From contig NZ_LMRV01000024.1 in NCBI RefSeq assembly GCF_001428245.1, positions 113,154 through 177,153 of the forward strand: a DNA stretch of 64,000 nucleotides, read 5' to 3'. The notes below the pieces were generated by a model. That model was not told the DNA's origin, did no database searches, and saw only the letters and a list, made by a program, of their open reading frames with translations. This DNA comes from Paenibacillus sp. Soil522. Its GTDB lineage: Bacteria > Bacillota > Bacilli > Paenibacillales > Paenibacillaceae. The first letter of the stretch is position 1, and each line of letters opens with the position of its first letter. A program made the position numbers and the translations under genes. Positions 35,117 to 45,777 of the stretch are shown piece by piece.

Positions 35117-35151
35117 TAAAAAGGGACACCTGCCGCAGGTGTCCTTTTTTT
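35117..35151 (+). terminator. Strong intrinsic terminator of queCDEF
   Basis: GGGACACCTG and CAGGTGTCC form a tight hairpin followed by seven T, with A residues on the left side. Confidence 0.93.
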
Positions 35152-35253
35152 GCCCGTCTAAAGTCTAGGCCGCTATCCGGCTTAACGTACTGCTTTGCAG
35201 CATGGCGGCATCGTTAACGAGCTTTGGAATCGTACCGGAGAGGGCATGTTGAT

Positions 35254-36072
35254 CTAGTCATGGATCCCGCCGCGCAGCCTGCGCTGATACGCAAAATGAT
35301 TCGTAGGCCCATGGCCGCCGCCGAACCCGAGCTGATCTTCAATGGCAGCTTGAATGAAGGCTTTGGCCGTTCTAATCGCATCCGGTACTGAATTTCCTTG
35401 CGCGATTAGGGCAGTTAACGCGGCCGAGAAGGTGCACCCGGTACCATGAGTATGGCGGGTATCGATGCGCTTGCTTTCTAAATAGTCGAATCGCTCCCCA
35501 TCATAAATGAGGTCGACAAGCCGTTCGCTGCCCGTATCATGACCGCCCTTAATGACGATATAACGGGAGCCCATTTGATACAAGATTTTGGCTGCTTCCT
35601 CCCGGTTGCTGAGCGTACGGATAGGCATCCTCGCGAGCAGCTCTGCCTCCGGAATGTTAGGCGTAGTCACGAGCGCGAGCGGCAGCAAATGCTTGATGAG
35701 CGATTGAATGGCTTCCTGCTGAAGCAGAGAAGAGCCTCCTTTGGCTACCATGACAGGATCAATGATCAGGTTCTGCCACTTATACTGTTTTATTTTGGCG
35801 GCCACGATCTCTATGGTTTCTCCGTTAAACAGCATGCCCGTCTTTAGAGCGGAAGGCTCCAGGTCCTCGCCAATCGATTCAAGCTGCCTTCTAATGGCCG
35901 CCGCCTCCATGGGATAGACGCCTTGAACGCCAAGCGTATTCTGGGCAGTAACCGCGGTTATGACGGACATGCCATATGTGCCGAGCTCTTGAAAGGTTTT
36001 CAGATCGGCTTGAATACCTGCGCCGCCGCCGCTATCTGAGCCTGCAATCGTTAACGCTTTATATATTTTCAT
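35254..36072 (-). CDS. thiD: Hydroxymethylpyrimidine/phosphomethylpyrimidine kinase
   Basis: This 272-residue ribokinase-fold enzyme phosphorylates HMP and HMP phosphate in thiamin synthesis. It reads TIAGSDSGGGAGIQADLKTF at the start, DPVMVAKGGSSLL, PNIPEAELLA, and the anion hole HTHGTGCTFSAAL; it ends GGGHGPTNHFAYQ as in Bacillus ThiD. The ATG at 36072 follows GGAG; upstream in-frame ATGs fall in the riboswitch leader. A TPP riboswitch upstream supports ThiD over the similar pyridoxine kinase. Confidence 0.93.
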   Translation of the reverse strand: MKIYKALTIAGSDSGGGAGIQADLKTFQELGTYGMSVITAVTAQNTLGVQGVYPMEAAAIRRQLESIGEDLEPSALKTGMLFNGETIEIVAAKIKQYKWQNLIIDPVMVAKGGSSLLQQEAIQSLIKHLLPLALVTTPNIPEAELLARMPIRTLSNREEAAKILYQMGSRYIVIKGGHDTGSERLVDLIYDGERFDYLESKRIDTRHTHGTGCTFSAALTALIAQGNSVPDAIRTAKAFIQAAIEDQLGFGGGHGPTNHFAYQRRLRGGIHD

Positions 36073-36109
36073 CTCATTATCTCCTTCAATCGTATTTTGC
36101 GTTATAACA

Positions 36110-36148
36110 AATAAAGACCCGCCCATTTCCGAAGGGAAATGAAGGGTC
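36110..36148 (-). terminator. Regulated terminator of the thiD leader
   Basis: On the minus strand, GACCC...ATTTCC CTTC GGAAAT...GGGTC forms a stem followed by TTTATTTG. It lies between the TPP aptamer and thiD and is the likely expression platform. An alternative outer pairing with the AGACCC at 36154-36159 could act as anti-terminator. Confidence 0.75.
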
Positions 36149-36200
36149 ATGAAGGGTCTAACGTTCAACAAGGCTTGCGCACATGAATGAAAGCTTCTGC

Positions 36201-36290
36201 TCCACTTCCCTCCGCTGGAATGATCCAGATCAGGTTCCAAGGGTCCGGAGCATCTATGCGCCCCATCTCAGCCGTTAAACTCCCCTAGTG
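36201..36290 (-). ncRNA. TPP riboswitch (THI element)
   Basis: Read on the minus strand, the leader has ACTAGGGGAG, GGCTGAGATG, GACCCTTGGAACCTGATCTG and GGATCATTCCAGCG followed by GAGGGAAGTGGA. These are the conserved thi-box segments in the right order. Thiamin pyrophosphate binding should stop transcription before thiD. Confidence 0.96.
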
Positions 36291-36383
36291 AAATTATTAG
36301 GTAATTATTAAAATTGTATTTTTTCTACTATAGCATACACTGGAGAGATGTAAACCTTAATTATTCGAAAAGGCGTTGAACAA

Positions 36384-36941
36384 ATGAAAAATCTACTCGT
36401 TACAGGCTATCGCGCGCATGAGCTTAATATTTTCAGCCAGAAGCATGAGGGCATCATTTATATTAAAAAAGCGTTGACCGGCAAGCTGATTCCGCTCATA
36501 GAAGACGGACTCGAATGGATCATTACCCCAGGCCAGTATGGCGTTGATCTGTGGGCCTGCGAGGTCGCCATCGCACTCAAGGAAATATATCCTCATCTTA
36601 AGCTTTCGATTATTACGGCTTACAGCAACCCGGAAGAAAAGTGGAAGGACGATAAAAAGGAATTTTATCAGCAGGTGTTAAATGGGGTCGATTATTATGC
36701 CGCGGTCAGCAACCAGCCATATAACGGGATTTGGCAGTTTACGGCGCGGGACGAGCTGTTGTTCCGCAAGACGGACGGCATTCTGCTCGTTTACGACGAG
36801 GATGCCGGTGAGGGCAGCCCGAGGTTTTTCAAAGAGAAGGCTTTAAAGAGGCAGCAGGCAGACGGCTACGGCTACATAAGCATCAGCTCGGAGGACATTC
36901 AAAGCATAGCTGACGAAGACAATTTGTATTCGGAGAATTAA
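36384..36941 (+). CDS. YpsA-like DUF1273 (SLOG superfamily) protein
   Basis: This 185-residue protein matches Bacillus YpsA: LLVTGYRAHELNIFSQKHEG at the start, GLEWIITPGQYGVDLWACEVA, and a final GSPRFFKEKALKRQQADGYG. The fold is a Rossmann-like SLOG nucleotide- or ligand-binding domain. In Bacillus and Staphylococcus, YpsA (GpsB-linked) affects cell division, but the ligand is unknown. It is a single gene divergent from thiD. An unusual perfect inverted repeat follows. Confidence 0.87.
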   Translation: MKNLLVTGYRAHELNIFSQKHEGIIYIKKALTGKLIPLIEDGLEWIITPGQYGVDLWACEVAIALKEIYPHLKLSIITAYSNPEEKWKDDKKEFYQQVLNGVDYYAAVSNQPYNGIWQFTARDELLFRKTDGILLVYDEDAGEGSPRFFKEKALKRQQADGYGYISISSEDIQSIADEDNLYSEN

Positions 36942-36980
36942 TGATTTATAGAAATAGACATCGTACTTTGCTATTAGTCT

Positions 36981-37011
36981 ATAACTGACAGGTGATCAGC
37001 CTGTCAGTTAT
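36981..37011. repeat. Perfect 12-bp inverted repeat with palindromic core
   Basis: ATAACTGACAGG and CCTGTCAGTTAT are separated by TGATCAG, which contains the palindrome TGATCA. No T tract follows, so this may be a weak terminator for the YpsA-like gene or a protein-binding site. Confidence 0.75.
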
Positions 37012-37030
37012 GGTTCCGGTATTTCATTAA

Positions 37031-37085
37031 TTGACAAATCGATGGCGCTGCATTATCATCTAATTTAACTTACATCTAATTAGAT
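37031..37085 (+). promoter_or_regulatory. Promoter and ATCTAATTAGAT operator of the ArsR/DUF2087 gene
   Basis: TTGACA (37031-37036) and TATCAT (37054-37059) are 17 bases apart. A perfect 12-bp palindrome, ATCTAATTAGAT (37074-37085), and a half site ATCTAATTT (37058-37066) overlap or follow the promoter, suggesting autoregulation. Confidence 0.7.
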
Positions 37086-37122
37086 AAACTTTAAATCAAT
37101 TTCTGAAGAAGGAGGCAATAGC

Positions 37123-37728
37123 ATGCAGTTGGATAAGGTTGTGGCGTATCACAAGGCGCTAGCAGATACAACGAGAATCAAAATAATGATCATGCTGGCT
37201 GATGGCGAGCTTAACGGGCAGGTGCTGGCAGAGAAATTAGGCGTTACGCCTGCTACGATTACGCATCATGCGACTAAATTAAGGGAAGCTAGCTTAATTA
37301 ATGAGCGCAGAGACAAGAATACCATTTATTTTTCGCTGAACCACTATTTTATTAAAAGCAATGCCAGTGCCACAGAGCAGCTCATTTATCGGAATGCGGG
37401 AATAGACGGGGAGGCGGAAAGTATGGAGGAAAGCCGCAAGCGCTTGAAGGATTCTGTCATCAAAAATTTCTTTACGGCAGAAGGAAAGTTGAAGCATATG
37501 CCGGCTCAGCATAAGAAAAAGCTGATCGCGCTCCAGCATATCGTGTCGCAGCTTTCGAGAGGCCAGCGGTATACGGAAAAGGAAATAAACGAGTTTATAA
37601 GAGGCTTCCATGACGACTTTGCCACGATACGCCGGGAATTCATTATGCATCAATTCATGTTTAGAGAGAATGACATTTACGAATTGAATCCTCAGGAAAT
37701 GTGGGCAAAGTGGGAGACGCTGGCTTAA
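37123..37728 (+). CDS. ArsR-type regulator with C-terminal DUF2087
   Basis: This 201-residue protein has an N-terminal winged helix (TTRIKIMIMLADGELNGQVL, LGVTPATITHHATKLREASL) and a C-terminal DUF2087 domain (KHMPAQHKKKLIALQHIVSQ, YTEKEINEFIRGFHDDFATI). The ATG follows AAGGAGG. A promoter with a palindromic operator lies just upstream. No divergent partner is apparent, so targets may be elsewhere. It lies between the YpsA-like gene and the biotin operon. The signal sensed is unknown. Confidence 0.85.
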   Translation: MQLDKVVAYHKALADTTRIKIMIMLADGELNGQVLAEKLGVTPATITHHATKLREASLINERRDKNTIYFSLNHYFIKSNASATEQLIYRNAGIDGEAESMEESRKRLKDSVIKNFFTAEGKLKHMPAQHKKKLIALQHIVSQLSRGQRYTEKEINEFIRGFHDDFATIRREFIMHQFMFRENDIYELNPQEMWAKWETLA

Positions 37729-37795
37729 ATAACATGTGAGATGCGGGCTGGCTCTTTACACCGCTAGGCCTGGTCTGCTAGAATGGCTACATTCA

Positions 37796-37831
37796 ATTGT
37801 TAACCATTACATTAGAAACTTGGTTAACAAT
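37796..37831 (+). promoter_or_regulatory. BirA (biotin repressor) operator
   Basis: ATTGTTAACC and GGTTAACAAT form a perfect inverted repeat with a 16-base spacer, matching the known Firmicute BirA site in arm sequence and spacing. It lies 29 bp before bioA, so biotin-charged BirA should repress the whole operon. Confidence 0.93.
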
Positions 37832-37859
37832 CGAAATGATTAACGGATGGTGATAGTTT

Positions 37860-39940
<2,081 letters not shown>

Positions 39941-39951
39941 GAGGATGATGG

Positions 39952-40953
39952 ATGATGAGTACAAATGCAGCAAAGTTGGAATGGTCTGCGCTTTCTCAAA
40001 AAGCGCTTAATGGCGAAAGCTTAACGGTTGAAGAAGGGCTTGCCGTGCTTGAAGCGGACAACGATGAGGTGCTTCCGCTGATGCAGGCCGCTTTTCAAGT
40101 GCGAAAGCATTTTTACGGTAAAAAAGTGAAGCTGAACATGATCATCAACGCAAAGAGCGGCTTGTGCCCCGAAGACTGCGGCTACTGCTCGCAATCTATC
40201 GTATCGACGGCGCCGGTTCAAAAGTATACTTTGCTCGACAAAGATACGCTGCTTGCAGGAGCGCGCGAGGCTATGGCACGCAAAGCAGGGACTTATTGCA
40301 TTGTAGCGGCCGGGAAAGGCCCGACTGAGAAGGAGCTGGATCAAGTAGTGGATGCGGTTAAAGAAATCCGTGACACCATGCCGCTCAAAATTTGTGCTTG
40401 TTTGGGCATCTTGAAGGACGGTCAAGCCGAACGTTTAGCGGAAGCCGGCGTACACCGTTACAATCACAACTTGAACACAAGCAAAGCGAACTACCCGTCT
40501 ATCACTACAACTCATACATACGACCAGCGTGTTGAAACAGTGGAGAAGGTGAAAACATACGGCATGTCCCCTTGCTCCGGCGTTATTATCGGTATGGGTG
40601 AAACGAATCAAGAAATCGTTGAAATGGCTTTCGCCCTCCGTGAGCTCGATGCGGATTCGATTCCGATGAATTTCCTGAATGCGATTCCAGGGACTCCTTT
40701 GGAAAATGCAGGCCGCACGCCGGCTATGAAAGCATTGAAGGTTCTGGCGCTGTTCCGGTTCATCTGCCCGTCTAAAGAGATTCGTGTCGCGGGCGGCCGC
40801 GAGGTCAATCTTCGTACGCTGCAGCCTTTGTCGCTGTACGCCGCAAATTCACTTTTTGTAGGCGATTATTTAACGACTGCGGGCCAAGACATTTCGTCTG
40901 ATCATCTTATGATCGAAGATTTGGGATTTGAGATTGAATTAAATGCCCTTTAA
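39952..40953 (+). CDS. bioB: Biotin synthase (radical SAM)
   Basis: This 333-residue enzyme inserts sulfur into dethiobiotin. The radical SAM cluster motif is CPEDCGYC, within NAKSGLCPEDCGYCSQS. The auxiliary [2Fe-2S] cluster ligands are expected at YCIVAAGKGP, KICACLGIL and CSGVIIGMGE, with Arg in IRVAGGRE. Two ATGs lie close together after AGGAGG at the start; either 39952 or 39955 may be used. Confidence 0.96.
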   Translation: MMSTNAAKLEWSALSQKALNGESLTVEEGLAVLEADNDEVLPLMQAAFQVRKHFYGKKVKLNMIINAKSGLCPEDCGYCSQSIVSTAPVQKYTLLDKDTLLAGAREAMARKAGTYCIVAAGKGPTEKELDQVVDAVKEIRDTMPLKICACLGILKDGQAERLAEAGVHRYNHNLNTSKANYPSITTTHTYDQRVETVEKVKTYGMSPCSGVIIGMGETNQEIVEMAFALRELDADSIPMNFLNAIPGTPLENAGRTPAMKALKVLALFRFICPSKEIRVAGGREVNLRTLQPLSLYAANSLFVGDYLTTAGQDISSDHLMIEDLGFEIELNAL

Positions 40954-40968
40954 GAGGCGGTAGTGACC

Positions 40969-42147
40969 ATGAACTGGATGGAAAAAGAACTTGAGCAATT
41001 GGCTGACGCATCGTTGGAACGCTTCTTGTGTGACAGTGGCCCGGTTCCGGATTGTCCTGGTTATACGGTGCGCGGAGGGCGAGTGCTGCTGAATCTGGCT
41101 TCCAATGACTACCTTGGGCTTGCGCAGCATCCCGCGATTATTGAAGCGATTCGCGAAACGCTGCTTACCGAAGGGGGAGGCTCCGGCGCTTCACGCCTGG
41201 TGACCGGCAACCGGCCGCCTTATGGCCGTCTCGAAGAAGCGCTGGCAGCGTGGCAGAATAGTGAAGCGGCGCTTGTTTTTGCAAACGGCTATATGGCTAA
41301 TTCCGGTGTTATTCAAGCGCTCGCGGGTCGAGGCGATGTGGTTTTCAGCGATCAGCTAAACCATGCGAGCATTGTGGACGGCATTATACTTAGCCGCGCA
41401 GAGCATGCAAGGTACCGGCATAACGATATGGAGCATTTGAAGGTATTGCTGCACAAGCACCGTGATAAACGACGCAAGCTGATTGTCACGGATGCTATCT
41501 TCTCAATGGACGGTGACCAGGCACGCCTGCGCGAGCTCGTTTCGCTCAAACATGAGTACGGAGCGATGCTGATGGTGGACGAGGCGCACAGCGGGGGGAT
41601 TTACGGTGAACGGGGCGAGGGATTATGCCATGAGCTTGGTCTGCAGAACGAGGTGGATGTGCATATGGGAACGTTCAGCAAATCATTCGGTGTTTACGGC
41701 GCATATGTGTGCGGCAGCCGAACATTAATTCGCTGGCTAATCAACAAGGCAAGGCCGCTCATCTATTCAACGGCGCTGCCGCCTTCATTTATAGCCGGTA
41801 TTTCAGCGTCATTAGCCTTGGTACAAGCCGATCATTGGCGCCGCGAGCGGCTCCTTTCTGCTGGCCAATTGTTCCGATCCTCGTTATTTGCGGCAGGCTT
41901 TGACGTTGGTTCCGGGGACTCTCCTATCGTACCGGTGATCATCGGCGATAACGATTTGGCCCTTCGTTTCAGTAAAGAGCTCGAAGGCGAAGGTATTGCA
42001 GCGGTGGCCATCCGGCCGCCTACTGTTCCTGAGGGAACAGCGAGAATTCGCTTCTCCTTATCTGCTGCTCATACCGAAAAGGAACTGAACGATGCTGTCG
42101 TCCGAATTCATCATATCGGGCTTCGGCTGGGAGTGGTGAGTCCATGA
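40969..42147 (+). CDS. bioF: 8-amino-7-oxononanoate synthase
   Basis: This 392-residue PLP enzyme condenses pimeloyl-ACP with alanine. Motifs are NLASNDYLGLAQHP, GGSGASRLVTGNRPPYGRLE, VDEAHSGGIYGE and the PLP lysine in GTFSKSFGVYGAYVCGS. I prefer the ATG at 40969, eight bases after GAGGCGG, over the GTG at 40963. It overlaps the next gene by four bases. Confidence 0.95.
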   Translation: MNWMEKELEQLADASLERFLCDSGPVPDCPGYTVRGGRVLLNLASNDYLGLAQHPAIIEAIRETLLTEGGGSGASRLVTGNRPPYGRLEEALAAWQNSEAALVFANGYMANSGVIQALAGRGDVVFSDQLNHASIVDGIILSRAEHARYRHNDMEHLKVLLHKHRDKRRKLIVTDAIFSMDGDQARLRELVSLKHEYGAMLMVDEAHSGGIYGERGEGLCHELGLQNEVDVHMGTFSKSFGVYGAYVCGSRTLIRWLINKARPLIYSTALPPSFIAGISASLALVQADHWRRERLLSAGQLFRSSLFAAGFDVGSGDSPIVPVIIGDNDLALRFSKELEGEGIAAVAIRPPTVPEGTARIRFSLSAAHTEKELNDAVVRIHHIGLRLGVVSP

Positions 42148-42959
42148 CGGTATCGGCTCATTTTTCAGGAGATTGTTTCACAAATCAGCAGGAGAAATCC
42201 GGTACCATCTTGTGGCTAACCGGATGGAGCTTTCCGAATACAGTCTTCGACCGGCTTCATTCATTGTTACCGGAATTTCATCATATTACTGTCGATTATT
42301 ACGGCACGGCAGATACGCCAGAGGAAATGCTAAAGCTGACCGAACGGGCTGCAAGAGATGATCTATCGCCGCATGCAGGAGAGACTTCCAAAGGTCCGCT
42401 ATTGATCGCAGGCTGGTCGCTTGGAGCGCTGCTGGCACTTAGACTCGCAGAAAAAGCGGGAGCGGACGGTCTTTTGCTGCTCGCGGGGACTGCCAGGTTT
42501 ACCCGTCCAAAAGAACAGAAGGACCGCGGCTGGCCGGATACCCATGTCAGGCAAATGATCAAAAGCCTGATGAAAGACCGACAGGAAGCAGAAACCAAAT
42601 TTCGGCAGAGCGTGATTACAGAAACGGAATGGGAAGCTGGCCTCGGTGCAAGTCTTCCGCCGGCAGGAAGCTGGACAACCCCGGCGCTAATCGCCGGTCT
42701 TCAGATTTTACGAAGCGAGGACTGCCTCTCCTTGCTGACGGAAATGGAGTGCCCGGCTCTTCTTATTCACGGAACCGAGGATAATATTTGTCCTATCGGC
42801 GCTGCGGAAGAACTGGAGTCGCTTTTGCCGCATGCGGAGCTGGTATCATTAACCGGCTGCGGTCACGCACCGTTTGTAGGACGGGAAGCGTACATAGCTG
42901 AAGCGTTGAGGAGATGGTGGCTTGAGCAGCAGGAAAAACGCTATTCGACGACAATTTAA
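42144..42959 (+). CDS. bioH: BioH-like pimeloyl-ACP methyl ester esterase
   Basis: This 271-residue alpha/beta hydrolase probably removes the methyl group from pimeloyl-ACP methyl ester, ending the BioC-BioH route. The nucleophile is Ser in IAGWSLGALLALRLAEKAG, with Asp in LLIHGTEDNICPIG and His in TGCGHAPFV. It lies between bioF and bioC, overlapping both genes (4 bp and 38 bp). Several unrelated esterases, such as BioG, do the same job; the GWSLG type and triad favour BioH. B. subtilis uses a different route (BioI/BioW). Confidence 0.85.
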   Translation: MTVSAHFSGDCFTNQQEKSGTILWLTGWSFPNTVFDRLHSLLPEFHHITVDYYGTADTPEEMLKLTERAARDDLSPHAGETSKGPLLIAGWSLGALLALRLAEKAGADGLLLLAGTARFTRPKEQKDRGWPDTHVRQMIKSLMKDRQEAETKFRQSVITETEWEAGLGASLPPAGSWTTPALIAGLQILRSEDCLSLLTEMECPALLIHGTEDNICPIGAAEELESLLPHAELVSLTGCGHAPFVGREAYIAEALRRWWLEQQEKRYSTTI

Positions 42960-43785
42960 CCGGAGTGCAGCCGGCTCGTATGATAGGCATGCCCACGTGC
43001 AGCGCATCATGGCGGACAATCTTGCAAAAAAATTATTAAAGGCTATGGATCACGGAGAAACAACGAAGCTAAACATTGTTGAGATCGGCTGTGGTACGGG
43101 GACGTTAACCGAAATGCTGGTTAACGATTGGCCAGGCGCGTCCATTACTGCGCTTGACATTGCGCCTGCAATGATAGAGGTTGCTGAGCAGCGTGTCAAG
43201 GCATCTAACGAATGCGGCAGCAGCTCGTCCCGGGTTCGCTTTTTGCTTGCGGATGTTGAGAAGTGGGCGTCCGATGCTTCGGCAGAATCGTTTGATATCA
43301 TCGTCGCTAACGCTTGCTTTCAATGGCTGAGCCGTCCGAGCGAAACGCTAGGGAAACTTCGGCGGCTGCTTCGTGCTGAAGGCTTACTGGTGTTCACAAC
43401 CTTCGGTCCAGATACGTTTCGTGAGCTTCATGAAGCATTTAATGCGGTTTATAGAGCCAGCGGAATTGAACCTCAGCGGCACGGGCTGTCGTTTCAATCA
43501 TCGGGCGAGTGGCAAAGCTTGCTTCAGGAAGCAGGCTTCTCCACAATCCAATTTGAAAATTCGATTCAAACGGAAAAATACGCTACCGCAAGAGATTTTC
43601 TTCACTCGGTAAAAGCGGTAGGAGCGAGCACTTCAGAAGCGGCAGTTCTGCGCGGCCTCAGCACGCGACAGCTGTTCGCCGGCATGTATAAGGAGTATGA
43701 GAATAAGTTCAGCATACCGGGAGGCGTCGCCGCCACTTATGATCTTCTGTTTATCCAAGCAGGTGTCTCCCGAAAAAATGTATAG
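42922..43785 (+). CDS. bioC: Malonyl-ACP O-methyltransferase
   Basis: This 287-residue SAM-dependent enzyme methylates malonyl-ACP (or -CoA) to start pimelate synthesis on the fatty-acid machinery. It has the BioC N-terminus IRRQFNRSAAGSYDRHAHVQ, motif I IVEIGCGTGTLTEML, and NACFQWLSRPSETLGKLRRL. The TTG start is eight bases after GAGGAG, and the gene overlaps bioH by 38 bp. It is the last gene of the operon, followed by a terminator. Confidence 0.93.
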   Translation: MSSRKNAIRRQFNRSAAGSYDRHAHVQRIMADNLAKKLLKAMDHGETTKLNIVEIGCGTGTLTEMLVNDWPGASITALDIAPAMIEVAEQRVKASNECGSSSSRVRFLLADVEKWASDASAESFDIIVANACFQWLSRPSETLGKLRRLLRAEGLLVFTTFGPDTFRELHEAFNAVYRASGIEPQRHGLSFQSSGEWQSLLQEAGFSTIQFENSIQTEKYATARDFLHSVKAVGASTSEAAVLRGLSTRQLFAGMYKEYENKFSIPGGVAATYDLLFIQAGVSRKNV

Positions 43786-43809
43786 CTTACGTTTGAAGTA
43801 GAACGATTA

Positions 43810-43846
43810 ATGAGGAGTGCGCTTGCGCAGCTCCTCTTATTTTTGG
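43810..43846 (+). terminator. Intrinsic terminator of the biotin operon
   Basis: GAGGAG-TGCGC and GCGCA-CTCCTC form a stem with a two-base loop and small bulge, followed by TTATTTTTG. Confidence 0.82.
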
Positions 43847-43961
43847 TCGCAAGAATTAGGCTGGAAACTAGTATTTGCTTTCATTCCATCAATAACCAAA
43901 TTATGATATTGTGTTATGGAGCTTTGCAAAAGAGATCGTTGACAATTTGGAGGATTGATTC

Positions 43962-44642
43962 ATGGGAGTAGAGTGGTACGATATGATCGCTAGAAGAAAT
44001 GGCGGATATCGAAGCAATGCCGTATTTACAATCGATGGAGTGTCCGCAGAGCAAATATATGAAGAAAGACTAGCGGGTATGCTGCCTGCATTTGATTCAG
44101 TTTTAGATGCAGGGTGCGGGCATGGGGATTTCACAATAAAGATGTCACGACATGCTAAATCGATTATAGGATTTGACAATTCAATTGAAATGATTAAAAT
44201 CGCTGAATCAATTAAGCAAGATAGTAAAGTGAATAATGTAGATTTTATATACGCTACGACTAAGGCTGATTTGCCTTTTAGTAACGGGCAATTTGATTTC
44301 ATTTATGACAGACGAGGACCAACATCTATTATAAATCATAGTCGAATACTTTGCTCCGGTGGCACGGTATTCGGAATACACACCGGAGCTTTGACAACCG
44401 TTAAAGAAAGATTACATAATAATGGATTTATAAATATTCAAATTGAAGAGTTCAATAGCGCTGTTATCTATTTTCCAAATGAGACTGAATTTGCAAAGTT
44501 TATTTCAGGAATGCCCGGCAATCCAGACTATACTGACCCTTCATTAAGTAAGGAATTAGAAATGAAGATTGAAGAGAACATGATTAACGGTAAACTAAGT
44601 ATTAAAGAATACAGATATATATGGAAAGCCAATAAACCGTAA
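43962..44642 (+). CDS. Class I SAM-dependent methyltransferase
   Basis: This 226-residue protein has motif I VLDAGCGHGDFTIKMS, an acidic ribose-binding residue in IIGFDNSIEMIKIA, and DFIYDRRGPTSI in the post-motif region. It resembles small-molecule methyltransferases of the rRNA large-subunit or antibiotic type, but the substrate is not readable. The region is visibly more AT-rich than the biotin operon and flanking genes, which may point to transfer. The ATG follows GGAGG. It is a single gene. Confidence 0.83.
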   Translation: MGVEWYDMIARRNGGYRSNAVFTIDGVSAEQIYEERLAGMLPAFDSVLDAGCGHGDFTIKMSRHAKSIIGFDNSIEMIKIAESIKQDSKVNNVDFIYATTKADLPFSNGQFDFIYDRRGPTSIINHSRILCSGGTVFGIHTGALTTVKERLHNNGFINIQIEEFNSAVIYFPNETEFAKFISGMPGNPDYTDPSLSKELEMKIEENMINGKLSIKEYRYIWKANKP

Positions 44643-44729
44643 TCGTTTGAGCAATTAGTATGCCCGTTTTTAATACAGTAGTTTGGGGTAAAATAGGGCC
44701 ATACCGTTACGATAAAGGTGGTGAGTCAT

Positions 44730-44933
44730 ATGAGTGAGGAAACACCAGACCATGATGAATATAAGGAAATATATAACGAAACCTCCAATACTGTAGCAGG
44801 AGTCAACACGCCCAAGGACAATGAGAAATCCAGCCCTTTGGATTTGGTCAGCGGTGCGGTAGAGGAGATGGTCGATAACGTTCAGCGAACGTTCGGAGAC
44901 AACCAGCAACCGGATGATGAGAAAATGGATTAG
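44730..44933 (+). CDS. Small acidic protein of unknown function
   Basis: This 67-residue soluble protein is acidic and hydrophilic, with an Asn/Thr-rich middle (SNTVAGVNTPKDNEK) and a short amphipathic stretch, LDLVSGAVEEMVDNVQRTFG. The ATG at 44730 follows AAAGGTGG; an in-frame GTG at 44718 is inside that site. A good terminator follows. I do not recognise a family; small acidic proteins of this kind are common in Bacillales. Confidence 0.62.
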   Translation: MSEETPDHDEYKEIYNETSNTVAGVNTPKDNEKSSPLDLVSGAVEEMVDNVQRTFGDNQQPDDEKMD

Positions 44934-44998
44934 GATACTTACAGATACGTTCTTTATGGCGATAAATTCCAGAAAAACTTCGAAGGATACTTCAGGAG

Positions 44999-45030
44999 AA
45001 GACCTGCCGAACTGTCGGTAGGTCTTTTCG
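44999..45030 (+). terminator. Intrinsic terminator
   Basis: AAGACCTGCCGA and TCGGTAGGTCTT form a 12-bp stem with a four-base loop (one G-T pair), followed by TTTC. Confidence 0.85.
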
Positions 45031-45149
45031 GCAATTTGGCAGGATTATATGCTAATAAGATGGAATAGTATGGTTCAGAGTTAAGTAGACGCATATTTCC
45101 TGCTGATAAAGAATTGCGGGTATATGCAACGTAAAATGGAGGAATTTTG

Positions 45150-45377
45150 TTGAAGTTAAAAGTATTTATAATAGCAGCTTTCGCTACTGTAAGTATCATG
45201 GCAATCGGTTATGTGATCTCATTTTTTTATGCTTTGTCCCATCCTCCGGAAGATTTTCAATATCATGATAATTACTTTGTGGTAGCTCACATGAACTGGC
45301 CGCTGACTGTTGTTGCAATGATAATCATTTGTTTTATTATCTACAAGTTTCTAAACCGAAAGAGCGGAAAAAAGTAA
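45150..45377 (+). CDS. Small two-segment membrane protein
   Basis: This ~75-residue protein has two predicted membrane helices, VFIIAAFATVSIMAIGYVIS and LTVVAMIIICFIIYKFL, joined by a ~25-residue polar loop (HPPEDFQYHDNYFVV), and a basic tail RKSGKK. The loop would be outside the cell if both ends are inside. A GGAGG is followed seven bases later by TTG at 45150; another TTG is at 45147. Family and function are unknown. Confidence 0.65.
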   Translation: MKLKVFIIAAFATVSIMAIGYVISFFYALSHPPEDFQYHDNYFVVAHMNWPLTVVAMIIICFIIYKFLNRKSGKK

Positions 45378-45448
45378 CCTTGCAGACTCAGAAATCTAAC
45401 CGATAACAGTAGTGAAGGAGCTAGTTTACAACTGGGGAGGTAATCCTA

Positions 45449-45601
45449 TTGCAGGAGCTTGTTGGCCGCTGCAAGGAATGTAAAAAGCAAATTTTTTGCA
45501 ATGATGGATTTATTAACGGAGTAGTATTAGAAGACAAACATTTAATTTGCTTCAATTGTTTTGATAAAGAACAAGAACAATCCGTAGATCATAATGATTA
45601 A
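45449..45601 (+). CDS. 50-residue zinc-ribbon-like protein
   Basis: This short gene has TTG eight bases after GGGGAGG. The protein has three CxxC-type cysteine sites, CKEC, C (KKQIFCNDG) and CFNC region (LICFNC), fitting one zinc ribbon: RCKECKKQIFCNDG and HLICFNCFDKE. A terminator begins at its stop codon, which supports it being a real gene. I do not recognise the family. A small zinc-binding protein is the likely product. Confidence 0.68.
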   Translation: MQELVGRCKECKKQIFCNDGFINGVVLEDKHLICFNCFDKEQEQSVDHND

Positions 45602-45638
45602 GAGTCTTTGCCGTTGCAGCGGTGAAGGCTCTTTTTTA
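45600..45638 (+). terminator. Intrinsic terminator after the zinc-ribbon gene
   Basis: AGAGTCTT-TGCCG and GCGGTGAAGGCTCT pair with two mismatches around a five-base loop, followed by six T. Confidence 0.85.
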
Positions 45639-45777
45639 GATATGCCGAGATTGAAGACACACGGCTGCCGGAGTAAATTGGAACTTTTTCTCAGACAAGG
45701 GCAGGAATGTTCAAAAGCATGCGGAAATAATAAAAGAAACGTTTCTTAAGTAACTTAAAAGGAGAGATTGACCGATT

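Noticed and set aside
35254..36240. A longer thiD start at 36240
   Set aside because: It would put coding sequence inside the TPP riboswitch and terminator; the ATG at 36072 has its own GGAG and gives the family N-terminus.
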